From Cellulophaga sp. HaHa_2_95 (GTDB lineage Bacteria > Bacteroidota > Bacteroidia > Flavobacteriales > Flavobacteriaceae), in assembly GCF_019278565.1 (NCBI RefSeq), contig NZ_CP058988.1, forward strand, positions 2,728,001-2,792,000: a stretch of 64,000 nucleotides of DNA. The letters are read 5' to 3'. The first letter of the stretch is position 1. Each line of letters begins with the position of its first letter. This document shows, piece after piece, positions 33,023 through 42,070 of this stretch. The notes beneath the pieces are model-generated. The model was not told the origin of the DNA. It saw nothing but the letters and a program-made list of their open reading frames with translations, and made no database searches. The translations under genes were made by a program, and so were the position numbers.

Positions 33023-35749
33023 ATGTCTGTTGGAATAGAAACTTTAGAATTAGTAAGCAATGCAGCCAAAGAAGAGGGTGATGCATATATTCGTAAAGGT
33101 ATTAGGGTAAACGGAAAGTCACATAAATTAATAGTAATCAAAAAAGGTAAACAAGCTGTTGTTAAAACAAAATTATTTCTAGCAACCACCAATAAAGCCA
33201 ATATAAATGCAACTACTAAGTGGATTATTGGAGCTCAAGAAGAAGATGAATCGTGGAATTGGCTTTCATGGAAATCCGGCGATCAGATACCTTTAAATAT
33301 TAACAATCAAGAATTAGTAGACTACGCCGTATCAAGTATGGTTGGAGTTGGAAAGGTTGAAACCATTGGCAATCCATATTGGCTAGAAGCTTTTATACAA
33401 TATCCAGAAATGCCATACGCTACAAAACCGAAAGGTGCATTCGTAATTGTAGTTGATGAACCACAAATTACAAATTCTGTTTTTACGAAAATTAATCACC
33501 TTAAAAGAACGCAAGATAAAGTTAAGGAAGAACAAATATTTGACTATAATGAAACCTTAAAATTAGAAATACATACACATAGAATAATAAAAAAGGATAA
33601 TATTATTATTACTTGTAAATTAGGTGGTCAAGATGTTTCGTTTATGTATGCAACTTATACGACATTTGTTGATGATTTCAAATATAATGGTGTTGCAACT
33701 GTTCATATAACAATTGATCCAAATTGGAAAGATGAAATTGGGCATAAAGAAGGGAATATTGAAGATTTAATAGTTCTTGTTTCTATCAATACTGAAGATG
33801 AACGCAAGAATAAAGAAATTGAAGAAGGCTATATAAAAAAGAAAGATGGAATTCAAACGATAAAAATAAATAGAAAATTACCTCTTAAATCTTACGAAAA
33901 TACCCAAGAACCAATTCCCTTATACAAACCTAGTCAGTTAAAAAAAGCTTACACTTTTAAAGTAAATTACAAAGGAAGTAATGAACTCATCACAGAAAGA
34001 ACAAAAACTGTGGCAAATATGGTTGAGTTAGGGGATGAACTCGCTATATCAGCACAATCAGATGTACCTTGTAAATATGTATCTATTATAGTAAAAAGTA
34101 TTGGAGATGCTGACCAAAAAGCACTGATACCTGAAGTTGTTAAATATTTGACTTCAGATAAGCAAGAAAAAGAAAAAATTAGAAAGAAAAAAAAATCAGC
34201 ATCTAAAGAAAAAAATAATCGAGTCTTTATAGCGTTTTCAACAAATGGTGATGGTTCTATAGAAGACCATACGGCAACAAGTTATTGTATAGTATCTGGA
34301 AATAAGGATAATAAGCAAAAAGTAAGAATTTCTATTGGAGGTTTAAAAACAGAAAACTGTATTGCTTATAATTATGAACATGATACAAAAAGTGTTTTTG
34401 AAGAATTTAAAGCAAAAGCAAGTTCACAATGGATATATCCTAACGAGTATAAAATTAATGATGCTCAAGATAATATGGATTTGGAATTGACTTATCCATA
34501 TATGATAAAAGATGATAATGATTTATTAAAATATTTCTGGCCAGCGTCTTTAAAACCACAATTATTTTTTGTACCAATACAAACCTGTGCTTATCCTAAA
34601 CAAGGAGTTAGAATTCTTGTTTATCCAGATATAGTATGGGCGGTAACATTTACGTATGGTACAGTTGAACCAAAACTTAAAGAAGATTGGAGAAGAGATC
34701 TTACTAAAAGTAGGAAAGATATTCTTGAAGAACATCAAAAAAGTGACGCTGAATTAAGAAGTTTTATAGAAAAAAAATTACTTCCTGTAAAACTTCAAGA
34801 AGCATTAGAGAAATTAAGATATTATCAAAAACTTTTAGAGAAACTATCTGAAGTACAAAAATTAAAATTAGGGATTAAGGTTTCTTATGACAATAAGGTA
34901 GTAGACTTTAATGCGTTAGCAAATAAAATCATTAATATTGCTTATGCATTCACATTAGCCAAAGCTGTGATGGATGAAATGGTAGGTAGTGACGTGCCCG
35001 ATGAGGAAAAAGAAAACTTACTACAAAAACAAGTTGGTAAATTGGGTAAATTAGGTAAATTCGCAAAAAAATTACCTATAACAATTCAAGTTGAAAACCC
35101 TAAGTTGAGTTTTGGATCTTCATGGGGGCGTCAAGTCTTTTCTGAAAATCTAGCATTCGAGCCAACCGCCCCTTATGAAGTTGATGTTTTTTTAAAAGGC
35201 GAGCCTTTATTTGAAGCTTCTGGTGTATTAGATATAATTACTTGTTGTGAATTTATACCTGCCGCAGGACAGGCAATAAAAGTTGTTAGAATGGTTTTAG
35301 AATCATCTGGAGTTCAACCGGTTTTTACGTTGACAGCTAAAGGCTCTATTGCTTTGGGTGCTCAAGGTAAAATACATTTCGATAAAAACAACAATGCTAG
35401 TAAATTAGAAGTAAAAAATACAAATACATTAAAATTGATTGTTGAAGCAAGTATAACTGCTGATGGTGGCTTTGCTGGCTTTTTATTCGCTGGTGGTGAC
35501 TTAAAAGGTTTAACAACAAAAACCACATACGGTGTCTATGCAGAAACAGGTTTTTCAGCAAGTTTTAGTATTGGTATTGAATCAGGAGAAGGCCCTTTTT
35601 TAGAATCTAAATTTGAATTTCTAGGTATCATTGCTGTTGGAAAAAAGATTACGGAGGGTGATGATGGACTTACCGTAGAAAAAGAAGCATTTAAATATGA
35701 GATTATAAAACCAACTTTAATGTTAGAAGGAAAATATAATTTTAAATAA
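33023..35749 (+). CDS. Large T6SS effector candidate, 908 aa
   Basis: No signal peptide and no known enzyme motif seen. N-terminal ~330 residues are beta-rich with F-x-Y-N-E-T and similar segments, possibly repeated Ig-like domains. A Lys-rich stretch lies at ~385-400. A helical region at ~560-660 (coiled-coil-like) precedes a hydrophobic segment near 735-760 (I-I-T-C-C-E-F-I-P-A-A-G-Q-A). The last ~130 residues alternate Gly, Ser and hydrophobics (A-D-G-G-F-A-G-F-L-F-A-G-G-D), as in membrane-inserting beta hairpins. Position after the PAAR-like gene and before a lipoprotein array points to a toxin. Lipoprotein immunity would place its target in the envelope. Pore formation is a guess. Confidence 0.55.
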   Translation: MSVGIETLELVSNAAKEEGDAYIRKGIRVNGKSHKLIVIKKGKQAVVKTKLFLATTNKANINATTKWIIGAQEEDESWNWLSWKSGDQIPLNINNQELVDYAVSSMVGVGKVETIGNPYWLEAFIQYPEMPYATKPKGAFVIVVDEPQITNSVFTKINHLKRTQDKVKEEQIFDYNETLKLEIHTHRIIKKDNIIITCKLGGQDVSFMYATYTTFVDDFKYNGVATVHITIDPNWKDEIGHKEGNIEDLIVLVSINTEDERKNKEIEEGYIKKKDGIQTIKINRKLPLKSYENTQEPIPLYKPSQLKKAYTFKVNYKGSNELITERTKTVANMVELGDELAISAQSDVPCKYVSIIVKSIGDADQKALIPEVVKYLTSDKQEKEKIRKKKKSASKEKNNRVFIAFSTNGDGSIEDHTATSYCIVSGNKDNKQKVRISIGGLKTENCIAYNYEHDTKSVFEEFKAKASSQWIYPNEYKINDAQDNMDLELTYPYMIKDDNDLLKYFWPASLKPQLFFVPIQTCAYPKQGVRILVYPDIVWAVTFTYGTVEPKLKEDWRRDLTKSRKDILEEHQKSDAELRSFIEKKLLPVKLQEALEKLRYYQKLLEKLSEVQKLKLGIKVSYDNKVVDFNALANKIINIAYAFTLAKAVMDEMVGSDVPDEEKENLLQKQVGKLGKLGKFAKKLPITIQVENPKLSFGSSWGRQVFSENLAFEPTAPYEVDVFLKGEPLFEASGVLDIITCCEFIPAAGQAIKVVRMVLESSGVQPVFTLTAKGSIALGAQGKIHFDKNNNASKLEVKNTNTLKLIVEASITADGGFAGFLFAGGDLKGLTTKTTYGVYAETGFSASFSIGIESGEGPFLESKFEFLGIIAVGKKITEGDDGLTVEKEAFKYEIIKPTLMLEGKYNFK

Positions 35750-35756
35750 ATTAAAA

Positions 35757-36665
35757 ATGAAATTAGAAATATTGGTAATTATAGGTATTTTATTTACGGT
35801 AACCAGTTGTTCACAAAAAAAAAACATGAAAACAAATAATAGTCTAATCGCCAAAGAATTAAGGAGCTATAAATTTATTGATGATTCACGACCTGGGTAT
35901 TACTTGCAAATAAATAATCAAAATTGTCATTATGAAATCAAAGTAAATGATTTGAATACAGCTAGATTTTTTGATCCTTACTCAAGCTACTCTATTCGCA
36001 AACCTCTGAATTTAAGGATTTTGAAAAGCGGAAAACAGTCATTGTCAGTCAAAGTATTACCCCTCAATGGAGACGTGTTAAGTAAAAAGGCAAATTTACA
36101 ATTACGCTTAATGATGTACCCTGATATGACTGATAAAGAAAATGATTATGGTGGTAGCATTACGCTATGGGATTGGGAAATGCCTGCTATTGATCAAGAT
36201 TTACCTCTATTTGTAATGGATACTGTTTTTGAAGCAAAAGTCCCTTATAAATTGGATATACTAGATAAGTATGCATTAGATTTATCTAAAATGGATGAAG
36301 AAAAATTATTGAAAGAAGTATTACAGTTATTCAAAGAAAGACATACCCAACTTTATAATAATGTACATGATGAAAAATTCATCAATGAAAGCATTCAGCG
36401 TTTTCATGTACAAGTTTATTATTCAGAAGAAAGAATAAATAAGTTAGCTGCCAAAGCTATTTCTAAAGAACCAAATAAAATATTACAACCGTTAGAAAAT
36501 TTTAAGCTTCAGCTTTACGGAAATGGTAAAATAGTTACTTTACTAAATACTATTGATTATGATTCTGCTCTTTGGTGGGCAGATAAAGAAACTGGAGAAC
36601 CTCTTAGGTGGCAACCCTTTTATTTATTTAAAAATAAAGACACAGGAGAATGGCATGTTTGGTAA
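35757..36665 (+). CDS. Immunity-type lipoprotein, group A copy 1
   Basis: 302 aa lipoprotein (V-T-S-C, Cys18), starting 7 bp after the effector candidate. Shared array features: N-N-Q-N-C-H-Y near residue 60, N-D-L, then R-I-L-K-S-G and a C-terminal domain with W-D-W-E-M and W-H-V-W at the end. From about residue 112 onward its DNA is almost identical to the copy at 40739-41665. Direct linkage to the effector makes it the best candidate for the cognate immunity protein. No known fold recognised. Confidence 0.7.
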   Translation: MKLEILVIIGILFTVTSCSQKKNMKTNNSLIAKELRSYKFIDDSRPGYYLQINNQNCHYEIKVNDLNTARFFDPYSSYSIRKPLNLRILKSGKQSLSVKVLPLNGDVLSKKANLQLRLMMYPDMTDKENDYGGSITLWDWEMPAIDQDLPLFVMDTVFEAKVPYKLDILDKYALDLSKMDEEKLLKEVLQLFKERHTQLYNNVHDEKFINESIQRFHVQVYYSEERINKLAAKAISKEPNKILQPLENFKLQLYGNGKIVTLLNTIDYDSALWWADKETGEPLRWQPFYLFKNKDTGEWHVW

Positions 36666-36760
36666 CGATAAATTTTAATAGTTTTCATTATTTTTGGACC
36701 CTCCCTCCGTTAGCCTTTGATGTAGTAGGTAAACAATAAGATAAAAAAATGCTAAAACAC

Positions 36761-36790
36761 AAAAGCTATCTATTTAATTAGATAGCTTTT
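36761..36790 (+). terminator. Terminator after group A copy 1
   Basis: Perfect inverted repeat AAAAGCTATCTA / TAGATAGCTTTT with a 6-nt centre (TTTAAT), followed by GTTATTTTAA. Copies at 40436-40459 and 41761-41790. Confidence 0.75.
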
Positions 36791-37019
36791 GTTATTTTAA
36801 GCAATATGTGAAAATCCTAAATTAAATAATCCAGCCGCTATATATATTGTTTCTTAGTCCCTGTATATTAGATAGAAGTATACACTAAACTGGATTTTCC
36901 TGTTAGCAATTCTATTGCTTAGAAATAGTCTAGAATCAGTAATTTTATAATACATCATAAAACAGCTTTTCCTAAAAAGATAGTTATCTTAGAATTAAAA
37001 GAAATTAATAAACTATTAC
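36791..37019. other. Conserved intergenic spacer, no gene seen
   Basis: Very AT-rich stretch between terminator and promoter. It recurs almost unchanged at 41791-42019 and more loosely at 40460-40687, although it codes for nothing I can see. It may be only passenger DNA of the duplication. Confidence 0.6.
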
Positions 37020-37051
37020 TTGCAAACGGACAATAGTCGAGAATATATTTT
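37020..37051 (+). promoter_or_regulatory. Array promoter, copy 1
   Basis: TTG at 37020-37022 and TATATTTT at 37044-37051, spaced 21 bp, 20 bp before the start used. The same boxes with the same spacing occur at 40688 and 42020. At 40688 the spacer sequence differs while the boxes hold. Confidence 0.55.
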
Positions 37052-37070
37052 CAGTATATTTAATTTTTTA

Positions 37071-38132
37071 ATGATAAGGATGAAGATAATAGATAAATTA
37101 GTTTTTCTTACAGTAGGTTTTTGTACACTTTTAGCATGTGCCCAACAACCAAAAGATGCTAAAACAACCACTGCCCTACCCACTGCTGTAGAAGAGATTA
37201 ACTCAGAAAACATGGTAGCGGCCATTACCGCCAAAATAAAGCACTTTGATGAAGAACCTTTGTACTATTTAAGGATAGGAAAGGAAAATTGTATTATTGA
37301 AGTACTGGTGAACGATATGCCGGTGTATAAGAGCTATGAACTCTCAAATTTGGCTAGCCCTTTAGAAATAAATCATAATATCTTAGGAACAGGAAATCAA
37401 ACCGTTACGGTACGGATGTACCCCGTGGGCGATTTAATTAAAGAAGAGTATGAATATGGGGAAACCATAACCCAATTAGGAGATGCCTCTAATGTAAGCA
37501 TTAAGGTTATAAAGCTAGACAAAAAAGGAACCATGGGCTTAAATGACGAAGTGGAAGTATTGCAACACCAAGGCCCTACTACAGATGCCAATGGGGAAGT
37601 GTTTGCCGGTACCGGCCTTCCCTTTTATGAATATACTTTTGAGTTTTATGCAAAAGTACCCTATGACCTTAGTGAAAACTCATGGGGAGATGCTGCGGAC
37701 CTCCAAATCGTAGACCAAGATGTTTTAGAACATAAAATGCTAGACTATTATAAAACCTTTTTAAAGGAATATAAAAGAGGTAATAAAGATTTTATTGCGC
37801 AAAAATATTACCAATCTTTTTATGTACAAGCGCAAGCCTATTATAAAAGTAAGGAAGAAATACAGGAAATGTGGAACGAAGAGTTGGAGTTGCTCAATGA
37901 CCCTACAGTTAAGCCGCAATCAATTAAAGATTATGAATTGGTCTTTTATGCACATAGTGGGGTGGCTTTTTTACGCCTTAAGACTATAGAAGACCTATAT
38001 TATAGAAACAAGTGTGCAGCTTGGGTACAAACCTTAGAAAATGGAGTAGAGTATGGAATATTTTTTGGTCTCTACCTCTATGCTCCCAAGAAAGGATTTA
38101 GTAAAAAAGAGTTTACATTAATAATGTCTTAG
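37071..38132 (+). CDS. Immunity-type lipoprotein, group B copy 1
   Basis: Start at ATG 37071 (M-I-R-M-K), since the leader from there matches copies at 40739 and 42071 and leads to the lipobox L-L-A-C; the longer ORF would overlap the promoter. 353 aa. Array features: E-N-C-I-I-E near residue 68, V-N-D-M, L-G-T-G-N-Q-T-V-T-V-R-M-Y-P and G-L-P-F-Y-E-Y-T-F. It is the most diverged B copy and lacks the shared C-terminal K-P-L-T-V-E-N-L. Probably a periplasmic or outer-membrane immunity lipoprotein. Confidence 0.68.
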   Translation: MIRMKIIDKLVFLTVGFCTLLACAQQPKDAKTTTALPTAVEEINSENMVAAITAKIKHFDEEPLYYLRIGKENCIIEVLVNDMPVYKSYELSNLASPLEINHNILGTGNQTVTVRMYPVGDLIKEEYEYGETITQLGDASNVSIKVIKLDKKGTMGLNDEVEVLQHQGPTTDANGEVFAGTGLPFYEYTFEFYAKVPYDLSENSWGDAADLQIVDQDVLEHKMLDYYKTFLKEYKRGNKDFIAQKYYQSFYVQAQAYYKSKEEIQEMWNEELELLNDPTVKPQSIKDYELVFYAHSGVAFLRLKTIEDLYYRNKCAAWVQTLENGVEYGIFFGLYLYAPKKGFSKKEFTLIMS

Positions 38133-38188
38133 CCTAAGATTTAAATTTTGCCGAACGCTATTTCTATTTTGAAAATGCTTTTAAAAAG

Positions 38189-39241
38189 ATGAGCTATAAC
38201 CTTATAAAATATAAACTTGTTTTTCTAGTGGCGCTTTTAAGTCTGTTTAGTTGTGCGCAACAAACAAAAGACCTTAAAGCAACCACTGCCCTACCCACAA
38301 CTATAGAACACGTAAACGCTACTAACATAGTAGATTATTTAGCCTCTCAAGTAATATCATATAACAAACAGCCTATCTATGCCATACGGCCTATACAGAA
38401 CAATTGTATTTTTGTGATTTTAGTAAACGGCAGACCTATATACCGAGAATTTTCCCTTGAAAAATTAGCAACACCTTTGATTATCAATGATAGAATTTTG
38501 AAAAGTGGGCCTCAGACGATAACATATCGACTATATCCAATTGGAGACTTAATGGTACAGGAATATGGTACAGAAGAGTCTATTTCTACCTTGAGAAAAA
38601 ATACTTCTATGAAAATAGAGGTAATCGAATACAAAGACTCTAAAATTGGCACAACTCTTAGTGATGAAGTTATTATAGCAAACCATACGAGTCCTATAGA
38701 TAAAAATACTGATGAATTCATAGGAGTGGGTTTACCTTATTACGAAAATACGTTTACATTTGAGGCAACCGTTCCTTATGAAAATGAAGGTTGGTTAGAG
38801 GGGCAAGATCTATCAAAATATGATCATGAAGAACTAGAAGAAATTATTAAGAAGAAAAATCTAGATATAGGGAAACTTTACAATGATAAAAATCTTGATT
38901 CATTAATTAAGTTGGAATTTGTTAAAAGCAATACTTATAATATCGCAAATTATCGTACAAAGGAAGATATTCAAGAAATATTTGATAATTACAAAAATAA
39001 GATACTAAAAATCAAAGATATTCAGCCTTTGGAAGGATATCAAATGGAATTTTATTCAGAGCATAAAATAGTAACTCTACGTTACTCAATAATAGCACCT
39101 CCAGACCCCAGATTAAAAGGTAAGCCAGCTCTTTATTATTTGTACGATGAAGGAGATCTTATAATGGTTGATTTTTTATCTCTTTATTTTTATCTCCCAA
39201 AAGGAAAACCATTAACTGTTGAAAATTTACAAATACTTTAA
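38189..39241 (+). CDS. Immunity-type lipoprotein, group B copy 2
   Basis: 350 aa lipoprotein (L-F-S-C-A-Q-Q). Contains A-I-R-P-I-Q-N-N-C-I-F, L-K-S-G-P-Q-T-I-T-Y-R-L-Y-P, G-L-P-Y-Y-E-N-T-F and C-terminal P-K-G-K-P-L-T-V-E-N-L-Q-I-L. Closest to the copy at 42071, with long shared DNA stretches. It starts 56 bp after copy 1 and ends 3 bp before copy 3, so copies 1-3 likely form one transcript. Confidence 0.68.
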   Translation: MSYNLIKYKLVFLVALLSLFSCAQQTKDLKATTALPTTIEHVNATNIVDYLASQVISYNKQPIYAIRPIQNNCIFVILVNGRPIYREFSLEKLATPLIINDRILKSGPQTITYRLYPIGDLMVQEYGTEESISTLRKNTSMKIEVIEYKDSKIGTTLSDEVIIANHTSPIDKNTDEFIGVGLPYYENTFTFEATVPYENEGWLEGQDLSKYDHEELEEIIKKKNLDIGKLYNDKNLDSLIKLEFVKSNTYNIANYRTKEDIQEIFDNYKNKILKIKDIQPLEGYQMEFYSEHKIVTLRYSIIAPPDPRLKGKPALYYLYDEGDLIMVDFLSLYFYLPKGKPLTVENLQIL

Positions 39242-39244
39242 GCA

Positions 39245-40309
39245 ATGAAAATACATATATTAGTCGGTTTGCTTGCTTTTTTTTGTTTCGTGAGCTCTTG
39301 TGCTCAACACCAAAAACAACAACCAAAAGATTCTAAAACAACCACTGCCCTACCCACAACTATAGAAGATATTAATTCAAGTAACGTAGTAGACTATATT
39401 GCCAGCAAGGTTAAAGTTTATGAAAAAAACCCAATGTACGCTATAAGACCTTTACATAATAATTGCGTTTATGAAATTTTAATAAATGATCATCTTGCAT
39501 ATAAAAATTACGATTTAAAAAAATTAACTACTCCTATTCTAATTAATCACTATATCTTAAAAAGTGGAATACAAACTATTACGTACAGGTTGTACCCGTT
39601 AGAAGATTTAATGGTCGACACCTACGGTAAAGAAGAAACAATTCATACCCTATTAAAAAATACTTCTATGAATATTGAAGTTATAAAATATGAAGATGTA
39701 AAAACAGAAACACGTATTGGTGATGAGATTTTAGTTACGAAACATGAAAGTTCAACGAAAAAAGGAACAAGAGAATTTATAGGCAGTGGCTTACCCTATT
39801 ATGAACACACCTTTACATTTAAAGCAACCGTTCCTTATGAAATTGAAGGCTGGGACAATGGACAAGATTTAAAAAAACATGATCAAGAAGAGCTGGAAGC
39901 TGTAGTTTTAAAAAAATATGCACAGATCAAAAAATATTATCAGGAAAATAATGTTGATAAATTAATTCAATTAGAATTTTTGAATCAGTCCTTAAGACAA
40001 GACATCTCTGATTATAAAGACAAAGAATTAATTCAAGAGTATTATGAAAATTATATAAATATTGTTACAAAAAAGGATAAAAGAATTCAATCTATGGAAG
40101 GCTATCAAATGCAATTTTTTGGAAATAACAAAATTGTCACCTTTCGTCACCCTGTAATTTCCCCTCAAGACCCAAGGCTAAAAGGTAAATCAGCTTTTTA
40201 TTTTTTAACAACTTTAGAAGGTGGAAGAATAATTGCAAATTTTGATACTTTATTTTTATACCTTCCAAAAGGAAAACCATTAACTGTTGAAAATTTACAA
40301 ATACTTTAA
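39245..40309 (+). CDS. Immunity-type lipoprotein, group B copy 3
   Basis: 354 aa lipoprotein (V-S-S-C-A-Q-H). Same plan as copy 2: A-I-R-P-L-H-N-N-C-V-Y, L-K-S-G-I-Q-T-I-T-Y-R, G-L-P-Y-Y-E-H-T-F and the same last 16 residues. The middle helical region (~215-270), rich in Lys, Glu and Gln, is the most diverged part. That is what one would expect if it reads out different toxin variants. Last gene of its transcript; a terminator copy follows at 40436. Confidence 0.68.
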   Translation: MKIHILVGLLAFFCFVSSCAQHQKQQPKDSKTTTALPTTIEDINSSNVVDYIASKVKVYEKNPMYAIRPLHNNCVYEILINDHLAYKNYDLKKLTTPILINHYILKSGIQTITYRLYPLEDLMVDTYGKEETIHTLLKNTSMNIEVIKYEDVKTETRIGDEILVTKHESSTKKGTREFIGSGLPYYEHTFTFKATVPYEIEGWDNGQDLKKHDQEELEAVVLKKYAQIKKYYQENNVDKLIQLEFLNQSLRQDISDYKDKELIQEYYENYINIVTKKDKRIQSMEGYQMQFFGNNKIVTFRHPVISPQDPRLKGKSAFYFLTTLEGGRIIANFDTLFLYLPKGKPLTVENLQIL

Positions 40310-40687
40310 TTAGTTGCTTGTATTTTTAAACATCTAATTACTACATAAGCATAGCGCTATTGGAATTATACTCTATTTCAACAGCGCTAGAGCTCATTTG
40401 TAAAGAGTACCCAACAGCGTAAAAAACAACTACAGAAGCTATCTATTCAGATAGCTTTTGTTATTTTAAGTAATATGTGAAAATCCTAAATTAAATAATC
40501 CAGCCGCTATATATTTTTTTTTTAGTCCCTGAATATTAGATAAAAGTATACACTAAACAGGATTATCCTATTAGCAACGCTATAGAATATAAATAGTGAA
40601 TCACTATGAACTTTAGTATAGATCATATAATACCTAATAGTAACAAGATTGTTTCCTTAGAATTAAAAGATATAAAATAGCTATTAC
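40310..40687. other. Intergenic array module, second version
   Basis: Begins with a 20-bp tail (TTAGTTGCTTGTATTTTT) that also follows the B copy at 43126. It then carries the terminator at 40436-40459 and a looser copy of the conserved AT-rich spacer. No gene seen. Confidence 0.6.
40436..40459 (+). terminator. Terminator after group B copy 3
   Basis: AAGCTATCT / AGATAGCTT stem with short loop, followed by TTGTTATTTTAA. Shorter-loop variant of the hairpins at 36761 and 41761. Confidence 0.7.
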
Positions 40688-40719
40688 TTGCAGACGAGCT
40701 CAGGTGGAGAATATATTTT
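40688..40719 (+). promoter_or_regulatory. Array promoter, copy 2
   Basis: TTG at 40688-40690 and TATATTTT at 40712-40719, 21 bp apart. About half of the spacer positions differ from the other two copies, but the boxes do not. Confidence 0.55.
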
Positions 40720-40738
40720 CAGTATATTTAATTTTTCA

Positions 40739-41665
40739 ATGATAAGGATGAGATTATTAGACAAATTTGTAGTACTAACAATGGGAATTTTTACGTTTTT
40801 GGGATGTGCACAACAACCAAAAGACCCTAAAACAGATAATAGTCTAATCGCTAAAGAATTAAGAAACTATAAATTTATTGATGATTCAAGACCTGGTTAT
40901 TACTTGCAAGTGAACAATCAAAATTGCCATTATGATATTAGAATAAATGATTTAGATGCAGGCAAATTTTTTGATCCTTACCCAAGCTATTCTGTACGTA
41001 TTCCTTTAAACCTCAGAATTTTGAGGAGTGGAGAACAGTTATTATCTTTAAGAGTATTGCCTTTTACTGGAAATATGCTCAGCAAACAGGCAAATTTACA
41101 ATTACGCTTAATGATGTACCCTGATATGACTGATAAAGAAAATGATTATGGTGGTAGCATTACGCTATGGGATTGGGAAATGCCTGCTATTGATCAAGAT
41201 TTACCTTTATTTGTAATGGATACTGTTTTTGAAGCAAAAGTACCTTACAAATTGGATATATTAGATAAATATGCACTAGATTTATCTAAAATGGACGAAG
41301 AAAAATTATTGAAAGAAGTATTACAGTTATTCAAAGAAAGACATACTCAACTTTATAATAATGTACATGATGAAAATTTATTGAATGATTTTTATCAGCG
41401 CCTTCATGTGCAAACTTATTATTCAAAAGAAAGAATAAATAAGTTAGCCGCCAAAGCTATTTCTAAAGAACCAAATAAAATATTACAACCGTTAGAAAAT
41501 TTTAAGCTTCAGCTTTACGGAAATGGTAAAATAGTTACTTTACTAAATACTATTGATTATGATTCTGCTCTTTGGTGGGCAGATAAAGAAACTGGAGAAC
41601 CTCTTAGGTGGCAACCCTTTTATTTATTTAAAAATAAAGACACAGGAGAATGGCATGTTTGGTAA
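40739..41665 (+). CDS. Immunity-type lipoprotein, group A copy 2 (chimeric)
   Basis: 308 aa from ATG 40739. The leader (M-I-R-M-R-L-L-D-K, lipobox F-L-G-C-A-Q-Q-P-K) is that of group B copies, while the body from about residue 35 is group A (N-S-L-I-A-K-E-L-R). It looks like a recombination product that joined a B promoter and leader to an A body. The first half differs from copy 1 at many positions; the second half is almost identical except for a patch near residues 218-240. Confidence 0.7.
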   Translation: MIRMRLLDKFVVLTMGIFTFLGCAQQPKDPKTDNSLIAKELRNYKFIDDSRPGYYLQVNNQNCHYDIRINDLDAGKFFDPYPSYSVRIPLNLRILRSGEQLLSLRVLPFTGNMLSKQANLQLRLMMYPDMTDKENDYGGSITLWDWEMPAIDQDLPLFVMDTVFEAKVPYKLDILDKYALDLSKMDEEKLLKEVLQLFKERHTQLYNNVHDENLLNDFYQRLHVQTYYSKERINKLAAKAISKEPNKILQPLENFKLQLYGNGKIVTLLNTIDYDSALWWADKETGEPLRWQPFYLFKNKDTGEWHVW

Positions 41666-41760
41666 CGATAAATTCTAATAGTTCTCATTATTTTTGGACC
41701 CTCCCTCCGTTAGCCTTTGATGTAGTAGGTAAACAATAAGATAAAAAAATGCTAAAACAC

Positions 41761-41790
41761 AAAAGCTATCTATTTAATTAGATAGCTTTT
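41761..41790 (+). terminator. Terminator after group A copy 2
   Basis: Identical hairpin to 36761-36790. Confidence 0.75.
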
Positions 41791-42019
41791 GTTATTTTAA
41801 GTAATATGTGAAAATCCTAAATTAAATAATCCAGCCGCTATATATTTTGTTTCTTAGTCCCTGTATATTAGATAGAAGTATACACTAAACTGGATTTTCC
41901 TGTTAGCAATTCTATTGCTTAGAAATAGTCTAGAATCAGTAATTTTATAATACATCATAAAACAGCTTTTACTAAAAAGATAGTTATCTTAGAATTAAAA
42001 GAAATTAATAAGCTATTAC

Positions 42020-42051
42020 TTGCAAACGGACAATAGTCGAGAATATATTTT
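42020..42051 (+). promoter_or_regulatory. Array promoter, copy 3
   Basis: TTG at 42020-42022 and TATATTTT at 42044-42051, 21 bp apart, 20 bp before the start used. Confidence 0.55.
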
Positions 42052-42070
42052 CAGTATATTTAATTTTTCA

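Larger units (their letters stand above)
36091..37080. repeat. 990-bp duplicated block, copy 1
   Basis: Near-identical to 41091-42080, offset exactly 5000 bp over the whole block. It covers the 3' two thirds of a group A gene, its terminator, the intergenic region and the promoter plus first codons of a group B gene. One diverged patch lies at 36374-36440. Confidence 0.9.

Noticed and set aside
16678..35749. Prophage or extracellular contractile injection system
   Set aside because: Hcp, ClpV, TssK, TssN and TssO with separate VgrG and PAAR-like genes define a T6SS. No tail fibre, tape measure, capsid or lysis genes are seen.
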